A stretch of DNA of 64,000 nt, taken from contig JAKIVD010000001.1 of the NCBI GenBank assembly GCA_021647205.1, positions 186,001 through 250,000 on the forward strand, in the 5' to 3' direction. The notes below the pieces were generated by a model. It was given only the letters and a program-made list of their open reading frames with translations, was not told the DNA's origin and ran no database searches. Shown here piece by piece: positions 45,155-52,616 of the stretch; positions within the stretch are counted from its first letter, which is position 1; each line of letters begins with the position of its first letter. The stretch comes from Bacteroidales bacterium. Its GTDB lineage: Bacteria; Bacteroidota; Bacteroidia; Bacteroidales; F082. The position numbers and the translations under genes were made by a program.

Positions 45155-45220
45155 CCTGTAAATAAAACATAAACAATTATTCATCTGTATAATGAGGATT
45201 AAGAATCATAATTCAGCACC

Positions 45221-46426
45221 ATGAAATCGCAAACAGTTAACCGACTTCTTTTTATGGCCGTGGCACTGGTAATCGGCTTGTTCCTGGTATTTCTATTGTC
45301 CATAGCCGGGAATAAATCGAAAGGTCCTGTGCAAAGTACGATTGACCGGATTGCCAAAGAGGTTATTGCCCTGGAAGAGGAATATATCTTAAAACAACGC
45401 AGCCACCAGCGAAGGGAAAAACTTGCCGGCTTTGAGGCACTCACTCATGACATCCAAACGCTTAAAAATCCAAAAATTATACTTCTCGGGGCATCTGACA
45501 ATGTCACCAAAGAATCGTTTGAAACAATTATTGACCTGGAAGATTCCTTAAAAACAACCTTCCAGCTTATTCATATTTATAACGCGTGGGGTAGTAAGCA
45601 GGAACATAAATTCCCTGAATTGTCTGTCGAAACCATCCTTAAGCTGGGCTCGGTCCCGGTAATTACCTGGGAGCCCTGGCTGAGTGCTTTTAGTGAAGAA
45701 GAATTTCCGGGCATCCCCGTCCCGGAAAAAAGGGACAAAGGGGGGCTGATTGCCATTGCAAACGGGACGTATGACAAATACATAACTAAATGGGCCATCG
45801 CTGCAAAAAACATCGGGAAACCCATCTTTATCAGGCTGGCACACGAAATGAACGACCCTTACCGCTACCCATGGGGGCCACAGAACAATTCGCCCGAAGA
45901 CTTTAAAAAAGCCTGGGTACATATTCATACTGTTTTTGACAGCGTGGGGGCCGGCAATATCATCTGGGTTTGGGCGCCTCACCCTTCTTACAAATATTTT
46001 AGTGTTTACTATCCCGGCGATGAATATGTGGACTTCGTGGGTGTGGGTGTCCTGAATTTTGGAACTGCTGTTACCTGGAGTAAATGGTGGACGTTCGACC
46101 AATTATTTGGAAGTCAGTATGAAAAACTGAACGAATTTCAAAAACCAATAATGATTACGGAATTCGGATCACTCAATGTAGGGGGCGACAGGCCCAAATG
46201 GTTTGCAGACGCGCTAAAAGGCATGGCCGAAAAATATACAACGGTAAAATCTGTATTGTTTTTCCACTATCCTGCCGACAACACGATTACCAACAAAACG
46301 GTGAGCTGGTATTTTATTGATGACAAAGAAACCAAAGCCGCTATTATTAAACAGATTGGGTTGTGGCCCGATTCCATTAAGTACACTGCTGTACCGCCCG
46401 GCGACTTCAACATAAAGAACCCCTGA
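45221..46426 (+). CDS. GH26-like glycoside hydrolase, membrane anchored or exported
   Basis: A 401-residue protein with an N-terminal hydrophobic anchor (residues 10-28) and a helical linker (to about 75). The TIM-barrel hydrolase domain has candidate acid/base Glu209 (RLAHEMNDPYRYPWG) and nucleophile Glu314 (PIMITEFGS), with IIWVWAPHPSY between them. The pattern fits family GH26 (beta-mannanases and beta-1,3- or mixed-linkage glucanases). Being last in a synthase cluster, it probably trims or clears the polymer, like BcsZ in cellulose synthesis. If its specificity could be measured it would reveal the polymer's linkage. Confidence 0.75.
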   Translation: MKSQTVNRLLFMAVALVIGLFLVFLLSIAGNKSKGPVQSTIDRIAKEVIALEEEYILKQRSHQRREKLAGFEALTHDIQTLKNPKIILLGASDNVTKESFETIIDLEDSLKTTFQLIHIYNAWGSKQEHKFPELSVETILKLGSVPVITWEPWLSAFSEEEFPGIPVPEKRDKGGLIAIANGTYDKYITKWAIAAKNIGKPIFIRLAHEMNDPYRYPWGPQNNSPEDFKKAWVHIHTVFDSVGAGNIIWVWAPHPSYKYFSVYYPGDEYVDFVGVGVLNFGTAVTWSKWWTFDQLFGSQYEKLNEFQKPIMITEFGSLNVGGDRPKWFADALKGMAEKYTTVKSVLFFHYPADNTITNKTVSWYFIDDKETKAAIIKQIGLWPDSIKYTAVPPGDFNIKNP

Positions 46427-46532
46427 CACTTGTTTTTAGGGTCTGCTGATTTTCTTTCCGGCTAAATTAACCAAAAGCACGGGCCTGACGTGTAGAAATC
46501 GTTTTGATAAAATTTTCTGGGAGCTTACACTA

Positions 46533-46883
46533 TCAAAACTTCCCTTTCAAATCGCCACCATAATTGATGTCGCGGATTTTTGCATCGGGGTCGTTCAGCC
46601 AGTCGGGGACGTTGTCCTTGGTTTTCTCGAGTTTTTCGCGCTCCGTTTCCAGTTCATCTTCGCTGTAAGCGAAAGCCATTTCGGCCGAAACAACATGGGG
46701 GATGGTTTGCATGTTTTTCAGTTTGCTGATTTCTTCACCGGTATCTTTTCCCTCGATGGTCACGATAATGCGCCCTTTTTCATCATGGATATGATATTCG
46801 CAATCGGGCGAAGCTTTGACTGCTGCAAGAACCGAATCAAGGTGTTCGGGCCTGGTTTGGATAATGATGCTGCTGAGGTTCAT
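46533..46883 (-). CDS. napD: Periplasmic nitrate reductase chaperone NapD
   Basis: A 116-residue ferredoxin-fold protein that binds the Tat signal of NapA and helps its maturation. The start at 46883 gives the family N terminus (MNLSSIIIQTRPEHLDSV); 50 upstream codons in the same frame run into the intron boundary region and are rejected. CEYHIHDEKGRIIVTIEG and ISKLKNMQTIPHVVSAEM are typical NapD. The C terminus is somewhat extended by an acidic and basic tail. It lies about 3.2 kb away from the rest of the nap genes because of an inserted segment. Expression may now depend on a different promoter. Confidence 0.88.
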   Translation of the reverse strand: MNLSSIIIQTRPEHLDSVLAAVKASPDCEYHIHDEKGRIIVTIEGKDTGEEISKLKNMQTIPHVVSAEMAFAYSEDELETEREKLEKTKDNVPDWLNDPDAKIRDINYGGDLKGKF

Positions 46884-47045
46884 GCTTGTTGTTTTTTGTT
46901 GCGAATCCTCCCAAGGTGGACAGGTGCGCGAATAAATAATACTAAAATCACTTTTTTCTTTCTTGTTGGTGTCACCACCAATACTTGTTTTCGTTTTAAC
47001 GGTTGGGCGTCGAGTAGGCAAGGGGAGTTTCACCCCGAGCCTCTC

Positions 47046-47090
47046 ATCCCGAAGCTTCGGGATGCTTGAAAGTCTCCCCTCACACGGCTC
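47046..47090 (-). other. Broken domain V with palindrome in place of its 3' arm
   Basis: The first arm of the ribozyme's catalytic domain V is intact (minus strand GAGCCGTGTGAGGGGAGAC). The expected second arm (about CACGGTTC) is missing; in its place stands ATCCCGAAGCTTCGGGAT (47046-47063), a perfect 18-base palindrome. This should abolish splicing. Confidence 0.55.
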
Positions 47091-47116
47091 TTGTTATACA
47101 AATCTACGACAAAACA

Positions 47117-47920
47117 TCAAGAATATCCAACCTGCCAGTGATAAAACAGGTAAGGGTATTGACCCTTTACCCTTTCTAACCACCTGTAAGCTCGATTTAG
47201 ACTTGTCTTGTACCGTTTATATCCAAGGAACAGTTTTCCTGTTTTCTTTGATTTGGCCGTTCGCGCTTGAAAAGAATAACCCAGAAAATCAAATTTGACT
47301 GTTGGGTATTTATCTTTTCTACGATAATCACGGCAGTAAACGATTTTCGTCTTTTCCGGATGTAGTTCCAGTCCTGCCGATTTCATTCGTGACCTGATTG
47401 CATTAAGTGTCCGTTCTGCGTGGACTTTGTTTTTACAATGAACTATTACATCGTCAGCATATCGTGTAAAGTTCGCTGTCCCGTCAGTTTTCTCCAACCA
47501 TTTGTCAAATGCGTAATGTAGAAAAAGGTTTGACAACAGCGGACTTATTACCCCGCCTTGTGGCGTCCCTTTCCCTTGCTTTTGGATTAGTTCTCCTGAC
47601 TTTGTCAAAACTGGCATTTCCAACCATCGTTGTATATAAAGACGTACCCAGTTTTCTGGTACATGCTTCTCTACGGCTAACATCAGCTTTGCGTGGTCAA
47701 TATTGTCAAAGAACCCTTTTATGTCCAAATCTGTTACCCAGTCGGTTTTCCAACAGTTTTCCCGTACAGACGCCAATGCCTGATGCGCACTTTTGTTGGC
47801 CCTTACCTTCTTATAAGCCTCCCATACCATTTGTCGGCTTATCGGTATTGATTTTGTCTCATTCCATAAATCCATCTCTTTTATCCTTACCTGACTATGC
47901 TCTTGGCATAGCCTTTTCAT
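47117..47920 (-). pseudogene. ltrA: Group II intron reverse transcriptase with two in-frame deletions
   Basis: A 267-residue remnant of a protein normally around 420-450 residues. The N terminus (MVWEAYKKVRANK), the core (TDLDIKGFFDNIDHAKLM, GTPQGGVISPLLSNLFLH, RYADDVIVHC) and the C-terminal end (RAYRWLERVKGQYPYLFYHW) are recognisable. Fingers motifs are lost where VRANK joins SAHQAL, and the thumb and maturase X region is lost where KLFLGY joins KRYKTSLN. Both junctions keep the frame and fall at short repeats (NK and Y/K codons). The YADD active site is intact but the protein is very unlikely to be functional. Confidence 0.8.
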
Positions 47921-47935
47921 AGACGCTCAGCACCA

Positions 47936-47950
47936 TCCGCCTAAGGCGGA
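47936..47950. repeat. Short palindrome TCCGCCTAAGGCGGA
   Basis: A 15-base palindrome (7-bp stem, single-base centre) inside the intron's shortened 5' part. It is similar in kind, but not in sequence, to the palindrome in domain V. Confidence 0.5.
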
Positions 47951-48221
47951 CAGCACCTCTGTGTGGTTTGAAGCCCTCTCCTGCAAGACGACTCCGGTGG
48001 GTCATCAGCATTAGCCTGATTCCACCATCTCAATTACAGCATGCAGTAGAAATATTTTGCCGACTACTGCTTCTCGGCACACTATGAATAGTAGCCGATT
48101 TTAAAGCACTTACCTTTCAATTTATAACTAAACTTTACACAAAGATATGACCTTTGAATTTAGCACTAAAACCGCTATTATTTTTATACAGTGTTACCTG
48201 CTGGCTATTCTTCATTTTAGT

Positions 48222-48851
48222 CTATTCCTTAATTATTATAATTTTCGGTTTTTCATTAAACTTATATGATTTCAATCCTACATAAGTCAAATAGAAAAGA
48301 CCTAAAAAGGCTACAATTATTACTAATTTTCTTTTGTTGTACGGTGGTGGCGGAACATCACATATTCCACCTGGACAATTATATGTTTTCCATTTGAGTT
48401 TTTTGTATAGAAGACAACCCAAGCAAATTCCAAATACAGATTCAACAAACATTAAAAACAAACACAGCCAACAAATCCCGAGTCTAACGGGTGTGATAAC
48501 ATCAAAAATAATGTAATAGGTCATTATTACCCCTAAAATCATTCCTAATAGCCAAGCAAATCTTTTAGGTTTTGCTTCTACCCAATCAGGTTGTTGATTG
48601 CTAACTACTAAACCACCTATAAGCATATATGGGGCATACTTTGGATTTATTAGAACTCTTACAAAAAATTCTAAAATAAATGTTATTGAAAAGAGTTCTG
48701 CCCAAAATATAGTTCTATAAAGATGAACAGAGAAAAGACTTAAAAGACCAAGCAAAAACATTATTCCTGCACTTGCACGAGCATCTCTTTCATTAATTAC
48801 TTTGTAGTCATAACCATCTATCTTTTCGCCAAAATTTAAGAAAAGTCCCAT
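48222..48851 (-). CDS. DUF4395-type membrane protein
   Basis: A 209-residue membrane protein with about five hydrophobic segments. The LINPKYAPYMLIGGLVV, WVEAKPKRFAWLLG and CWLCLFLMFVESVFGICLGC motifs match the DUF4395 family, which often accompanies thiol/metal-handling genes. Several cysteines (CWLC, GICLGC and CPGGIC near residue 166) could handle thiols or metals. The C-terminal extension beyond residue 155 is unusual. It is last in a minus-strand AT-rich operon (gap to the HMA gene is 3 bases). The function is unknown. Confidence 0.65.
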   Translation of the reverse strand: MGLFLNFGEKIDGYDYKVINERDARASAGIMFLLGLLSLFSVHLYRTIFWAELFSITFILEFFVRVLINPKYAPYMLIGGLVVSNQQPDWVEAKPKRFAWLLGMILGVIMTYYIIFDVITPVRLGICWLCLFLMFVESVFGICLGCLLYKKLKWKTYNCPGGICDVPPPPYNKRKLVIIVAFLGLFYLTYVGLKSYKFNEKPKIIIIKE

Positions 48852-48854
48852 AAG

Positions 48855-49184
48855 CTATTCATTGAAAGGCTTATAGCCCGATTCTATAATGGTTTCTGTA
48901 ATTGTGTTAATGTCTGTTTTAGTTGAATCAAACTCTATTATGGCTTCCTTTTCAGTATGTGAGGCTTTAACACTTACAACTCCTTTAATTTTTGAAATAT
49001 TTTCTTCAAGTGTAACTTCACAGCCTACGCAAGTCATTCCATTTACTCCAATTTTTTCTCTAACTATATCAGATTCTTTAACAACAATTACTTTTTCAGA
49101 TTTCTTATCTGATGATGAGCAAGATGTTATGATAGAAACATTAATTACAGTTAGTAAAACAATTAATATGTTTTTGAATTTCAT
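48855..49184 (-). CDS. HMA-domain lipoprotein (MerP/CopZ-like)
   Basis: A 109-residue exported lipoprotein (lipobox ITSC, Cys22) with one heavy-metal-associated domain whose metal-binding loop is GMTCVGCE (Cys52, Cys55). HMA domains bind soft ions such as Cu(I), Hg(II) or Zn. Being lipid-anchored, it would bind the metal in the periplasm, like MerP does for mercury. It is AT-rich like its neighbours and lies 24 bases after the thioredoxin-like gene. The metal is unknown. Confidence 0.8.
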   Translation of the reverse strand: MKFKNILIVLLTVINVSIITSCSSSDKKSEKVIVVKESDIVREKIGVNGMTCVGCEVTLEENISKIKGVVSVKASHTEKEAIIEFDSTKTDINTITETIIESGYKPFNE

Positions 49185-49208
49185 TTTGATACTTTTTAAG
49201 GTTAATAA

Positions 49209-49475
49209 TTAGCAACTACCGATTCCTGCATTGACTAAATCGTCTTTTGTAATTTCTGCATTTTTACAACAATCAATTAGTTTTCCATTAACTGCAATAG
49301 CAGGAAGTCTTTTTACTCCATATTCTTTCATTTTAGTAATCCCGTCTGTGTTCCCCTTTTCGGATAAGTTGTGAATAGTTATTTCACAGTTTTCACAAGC
49401 GGTTTCTTTAACCAATGCCACAACAGGTTCACATACCGGGCATCCTGCAGTAAAAACTTCTATTTGTCGTTTCAT
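49209..49475 (-). CDS. Small cysteine-rich thioredoxin-like protein
   Basis: An 88-residue thioredoxin/glutaredoxin-fold protein without a signal peptide. The active site is CPVC (Cys12-Cys15), with a second CENC (Cys27-Cys30), a Cys-Cys pair near residue 69 and a C-terminal Cys; seven in all. The cis-proline lies in KRLPAIAV. It may deliver electrons or carry metal in the cytoplasm. The first gene downstream of the candidate CsoR operator, it is probably repressed by the gene before it. Confidence 0.75.
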   Translation of the reverse strand: MKRQIEVFTAGCPVCEPVVALVKETACENCEITIHNLSEKGNTDGITKMKEYGVKRLPAIAVNGKLIDCCKNAEITKDDLVNAGIGSC

Positions 49476-49504
49476 CTTATTTTGAGATTAATTTAATAAT
49501 GGAA

Positions 49505-49538
49505 CAAAGATGAGAACAAGAGGTAGGGGGTGACCAAA
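49505..49538 (-). promoter_or_regulatory. Candidate promoter and CsoR-type operator of the metal/thiol operon
   Basis: On the minus strand a near-consensus -7 element CATCTTTG (plus-strand 49505-49512) lies 22 bases from a -33-like TTTG (49535-49538). Between them is GGTAGGGGGTGACC (49522-49535), a G-tract flanked by GGT/ACC as in many CsoR/RcnR/FrmR-family operators. It lies between the regulator and the thioredoxin-like gene. Confidence 0.5.
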
Positions 49539-49544
49539 TATTTT

Positions 49545-49931
49545 TTAATCTTTTTTTTCGTTGAAGTCTTTTAGTCGGTTTTCAATAGTTTGGATTTCCT
49601 TGAGTTTGTTTGTCAATTCGGATAATTCCAAATTTGGAAACTCTTTTTTCAAGTATTCAATTTTTTCTTCATTCCCACAATTTCCCGGACAAGAATCAAC
49701 CGCTTTAACAATTCCGATTGCAAGTGCTTTTCGATAAACTTCATCTAAAAGCAAATAATGTGCTTTTTGGATTCCTTTGTCAATGGATTTGAATTGGATA
49801 TTTATTTGCTCAGGGTCTTTTCCTTCATCCAACATTTTCACAATTCCATTAATTTGTCCGCTCAGAGTTTTCAGTCTGGTTTTTATATCTGAAACAAGGT
49901 CTGTTGGAAGTTTTGAATTTTCTTTATTCAT
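49545..49931 (-). CDS. CsoR/FrmR-family transcriptional repressor, atypical
   Basis: A 128-residue all-helical DUF156 repressor. The DNA-binding start (IKTRLKTLSGQINGIVKML) and central helix (LLLDEVYRKALAIGIVKAV) are clear. By eye alignment the three canonical copper ligands of CsoR (Cys36, His61, Cys65) correspond to Pro40, Val65 and Ala69 here, so all are missing. A CPGNC pair (Cys81, Cys85) and an acidic helix follow. The inducer is therefore probably not sensed like copper in CsoR; it could be another metal or a reactive thiol. It probably regulates the three following genes and itself. Confidence 0.75.
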   Translation of the reverse strand: MNKENSKLPTDLVSDIKTRLKTLSGQINGIVKMLDEGKDPEQINIQFKSIDKGIQKAHYLLLDEVYRKALAIGIVKAVDSCPGNCGNEEKIEYLKKEFPNLELSELTNKLKEIQTIENRLKDFNEKKD

Positions 49932-50065
49932 TCTCTGTCGGTTTTTTTGCTTACAAGTGACTTCCGGTTAACAGGACAACAACCAAAGCATTGGGCACTG
50001 GATAAAAAATAATTGTGCACCTGTCAGCCTTAGGAAGATTCGTTGTATCTTTTTCCGGTTCAAAA

Positions 50066-51025
50066 CTATTCAATCTTCCAAATCATCAAATACTGATCGT
50101 CGCCGGCCGAAACAAAATTATGGTTATCTGCAAAAGCCATTTTGGTGACCACACTTTTGTGGCCTGATAAGATAAATTTATCCTTGCGGGTGATGGTGTT
50201 AAAAATACAAATATTATTGTCTTCAGTAGCCGAATAAGCGCCAATTAATCCGTCCCCTTGCAAACCGACAGAATAAACCAAAAAATCTTTTTGCAAATAA
50301 TAATTGTCGTTGGTAATTGTATTGTAAATACCAACTCTCCGGTCCTGACCTGCCGTGATAACGATGCCGTTTTGAGACACAATCTGGTAAATATTATCGA
50401 CATTAATTCCCGGAAAATTATTTTTTATTCGACAATTATTGAGGTCGATTTCATGTACAATGCCACTCTCGTCTGCCGTAAAAACAAATTGTTTCTCGGC
50501 TGTTAGGGAGAAATCAGAAAAAGTATAGGGAGAGATGCTCAATTCACAAATACGTTGTTTTTGGGCAACATCAAACAAAACAAGGTCATTACTCATCAAG
50601 CCCAATAACAGGGTATTCGGGTTAACCCACCTGGCTTTTTTCACCATCATCTTATCCTTTTCAGCATTAAATATGTCATCCCACTGGCCGTTTTCATAAA
50701 TGGAAACATTTCGGAAACCATGGTTTCCCTGAGTGACCACCAGCAATTTCCCCAAAGTTTTATCAATGGAATAGACTTTTGTTGGCACAACATCACCCAT
50801 AAAATCTTTCATCGGGGGCAGTTGGATAAAACCTGTTTGTTTACCAGACTGAATATTATAGGTTTCAATTGTACCGGCATCGGTTGACAGCGTGACTTGT
50901 GCGCCTTCCATAAAAAAATCAGTAATAGCTCCGGAAGTTTTGATTTTGAGGGAGGGATGGATTTCCTGAGCCGGGAGTGTAATAAATGAAAGACAAAATA
51001 AAATACTTAAAATAACCTTCATCAT
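50066..51025 (-). CDS. napL: Exported beta-propeller, NapL-like
   Basis: A 319-residue protein starting at 51025 or 51022 with a signal peptide (KVILSILFCLSFITLPAQ); the longer frame is rejected. The mature part has about seven WD40-like blades, the last ending SAGDDQYLMIWK. Its place directly after napB and before napD matches NapL, a periplasmic propeller of unknown role in epsilonproteobacterial nap operons. The identification rests on context and fold; sequence similarity to NapL could not be checked. Confidence 0.55.
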   Translation of the reverse strand: MMKVILSILFCLSFITLPAQEIHPSLKIKTSGAITDFFMEGAQVTLSTDAGTIETYNIQSGKQTGFIQLPPMKDFMGDVVPTKVYSIDKTLGKLLVVTQGNHGFRNVSIYENGQWDDIFNAEKDKMMVKKARWVNPNTLLLGLMSNDLVLFDVAQKQRICELSISPYTFSDFSLTAEKQFVFTADESGIVHEIDLNNCRIKNNFPGINVDNIYQIVSQNGIVITAGQDRRVGIYNTITNDNYYLQKDFLVYSVGLQGDGLIGAYSATEDNNICIFNTITRKDKFILSGHKSVVTKMAFADNHNFVSAGDDQYLMIWKIE

Positions 51026-51215
51026 TGCGAAATTTTCTTCACTAACCGGCGCGCGGATTTTCCGCGTACAATAACCTGCAATCTGCCAGAATTGCACTAT
51101 TTATACTTATCTGACATCAATCAAAAACAGGAAATATTTTACTAAAATTGCAGGAGTGTGGTACGCAAAAAATTCGCGCACCAGCAGATGTTTACAAAGT
51201 TATCAAACAGGAGGC

Positions 51216-51797
51216 TTACCGCACTCCTTCACCCATTTTGTCTTTCAGGTTCGATTTCGATTTGCCATTGCTCTGCCGGTAATCGGGATCGAAATTATTG
51301 GGAATGTCAACCGTTACCTCGGCCTGTGGAACATGGCACTGCGAGCAGTTGAACATGGCGCCGTTAAAATGCCCGAGGTCTTTTTCAACCACCTCGCCCT
51401 CCATGGCGTCCACACGGTATTTACCGTCTTCTTCCACCACAACAGGACGGTAGCTGGTAAAGTGTGTTTTGGGCAATGGCGTTGCTTTAAATTCGGGAGC
51501 TTTGTCGGGCATGTGGCAACGCAGGCATTTGTTATCTTCCACTTTTATGGGAAGAAATCCACCAACCCGGTGCGGTATTAATGGTGGTGCGTTTTCGTAC
51601 GACCGGTCGATTGTTTTGCTTTCGCCACTCCTGATTTTAGTATACTCGGGCATGTCGGTCAAGACGGATTCATCGCCCATTATTAAAGCATCCGACATAT
51701 CGATGTCTTCGTCGGCAATGTATTTTTCACTATTGTTATTGCCACATCCGGCAAGCAACAAACTAAAAATTACTGCACAAATCCACATTTTATTCAT
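51216..51797 (-). CDS. napB: Periplasmic nitrate reductase diheme cytochrome NapB
   Basis: A 193-residue c-type cytochrome passing electrons to NapA. Two heme sites are visible: CLRCH (Cys91) and CSQCH (Cys141). PPLIPHR (71-77) supplies a likely distal histidine, and THFTSYRPVV another. It has a lipobox (LLAGC, Cys18), so unlike soluble NapB it may be lipid-anchored. It is 12 bases after napH in the nap operon. Confidence 0.92.
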   Translation of the reverse strand: MNKMWICAVIFSLLLAGCGNNNSEKYIADEDIDMSDALIMGDESVLTDMPEYTKIRSGESKTIDRSYENAPPLIPHRVGGFLPIKVEDNKCLRCHMPDKAPEFKATPLPKTHFTSYRPVVVEEDGKYRVDAMEGEVVEKDLGHFNGAMFNCSQCHVPQAEVTVDIPNNFDPDYRQSNGKSKSNLKDKMGEGVR

Positions 51798-51809
51798 TAT
51801 TGTACCCTC

Positions 51810-52616
51810 CTAAATTTTAGTATTATAAATTGAAAATTTTAAAGCATTGTCTTCACAAACTTCGATGCAGCGCCCGCAATTGCTGCATTCATTTTTAATA
51901 AACCCTGAATGTTTTCCAACAATATGCAACACTTGTTCTTCGTGGCAAACGCCAAAACATTTCATACACATACTGCATTTGTTAACATCGTGTTTTACTT
52001 TGATTAAGGCAAAGCGGCTTGTAGCCGAGTAAAAAGCGCCCAAAGGGCAGAGGTGGCCGCACCAACCGTATTCAACAACCAGCAGGTCGAACAGGAACAA
52101 AGCAATAATTACTGCCCAACCCATACCGAAACCGAAAATAATCCCACGATGCAACAGGGTAATCGGATTTATTATTTCGAAAGCTGCCACACCAACTATG
52201 GGTGATAAAACGATTCCCAGTCCCAACACCCAATACCGGGTTTTTCTACTGATTGAAAAGAAGTTTTCCTTACTCGTTATTTTCCACTTCTTCCTCAGGT
52301 AAGTTGCCAGATCGGTAATCATATTCACCGGGCACACCCAACTGCAGAAACTTCTTCCGGCAATCAAAGCATAAAATAAAAGAACGATAATACCACCGAC
52401 AATCGCATCGGTACTCATGACAAACCCTGCAGCAAATGTTTGCAAAACCGCGTGTGGGTCGGCCAGGTAAAATGTTTCAAAAACGTAAGCTGAACTATAA
52501 TTTCCCATCAGGAATTTCCATCCCCACCAATTGGCACCGCCAAATAAAACCAGCAGCCCAATTTGTACTGTTCTTCTTAATATGATGTACCTGTTTCTCC
52601 AAATAATTCTACTCAT
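51810..52616 (-). CDS. napH: Quinol dehydrogenase ferredoxin subunit NapH
   Basis: A 268-residue inner-membrane iron-sulfur protein. Four membrane helices and cytoplasmic/periplasmic cysteine motifs (CSWVCPVN, CGHLCPLGAF) precede two ferredoxin clusters (CSMCMKCFGVC, CSNCGRCIEVC). With NapG it oxidises menaquinol and feeds NapB, replacing NapC, which is absent. The start at 52616 overlaps napG's stop by 8 bases; eight extra upstream codons are possible but place Met and Cys before the conserved start. Confidence 0.93.
   Translation of the reverse strand: MSRIIWRNRYIILRRTVQIGLLVLFGGANWWGWKFLMGNYSSAYVFETFYLADPHAVLQTFAAGFVMSTDAIVGGIIVLLFYALIAGRSFCSWVCPVNMITDLATYLRKKWKITSKENFFSISRKTRYWVLGLGIVLSPIVGVAAFEIINPITLLHRGIIFGFGMGWAVIIALFLFDLLVVEYGWCGHLCPLGAFYSATSRFALIKVKHDVNKCSMCMKCFGVCHEEQVLHIVGKHSGFIKNECSNCGRCIEVCEDNALKFSIYNTKI

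Larger units (their letters stand above)
47009..48082 (-). mobile_element. Degenerate group II intron
   Basis: The minus strand reads from a possible GTGTGCC 5' end (48082) to a CTACTCGAC 3' end (47009). It encloses a deleted intron-encoded reverse transcriptase and, on its 3' side, the GAGCCGTGTG first arm of domain V and a domain VI hairpin (CGGGGTGAAACTCCCC with bulged A). Only about 160 bases precede the protein gene, where domains I-IV normally need several hundred, so most of the ribozyme is lost. The exact 5' boundary is uncertain. It is almost certainly unable to splice or move on its own. Confidence 0.7.

Noticed and set aside
47509-47922. 137-codon plus-strand frame across the intron reverse transcriptase
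   Set aside because: Antisense to recognisable reverse transcriptase motifs on the other strand.
48222-49931. Classical mer (mercury) operon
   Set aside because: No merA, merT or MerR-type regulator; only an HMA lipoprotein resembles MerP, and the regulator is CsoR-like.
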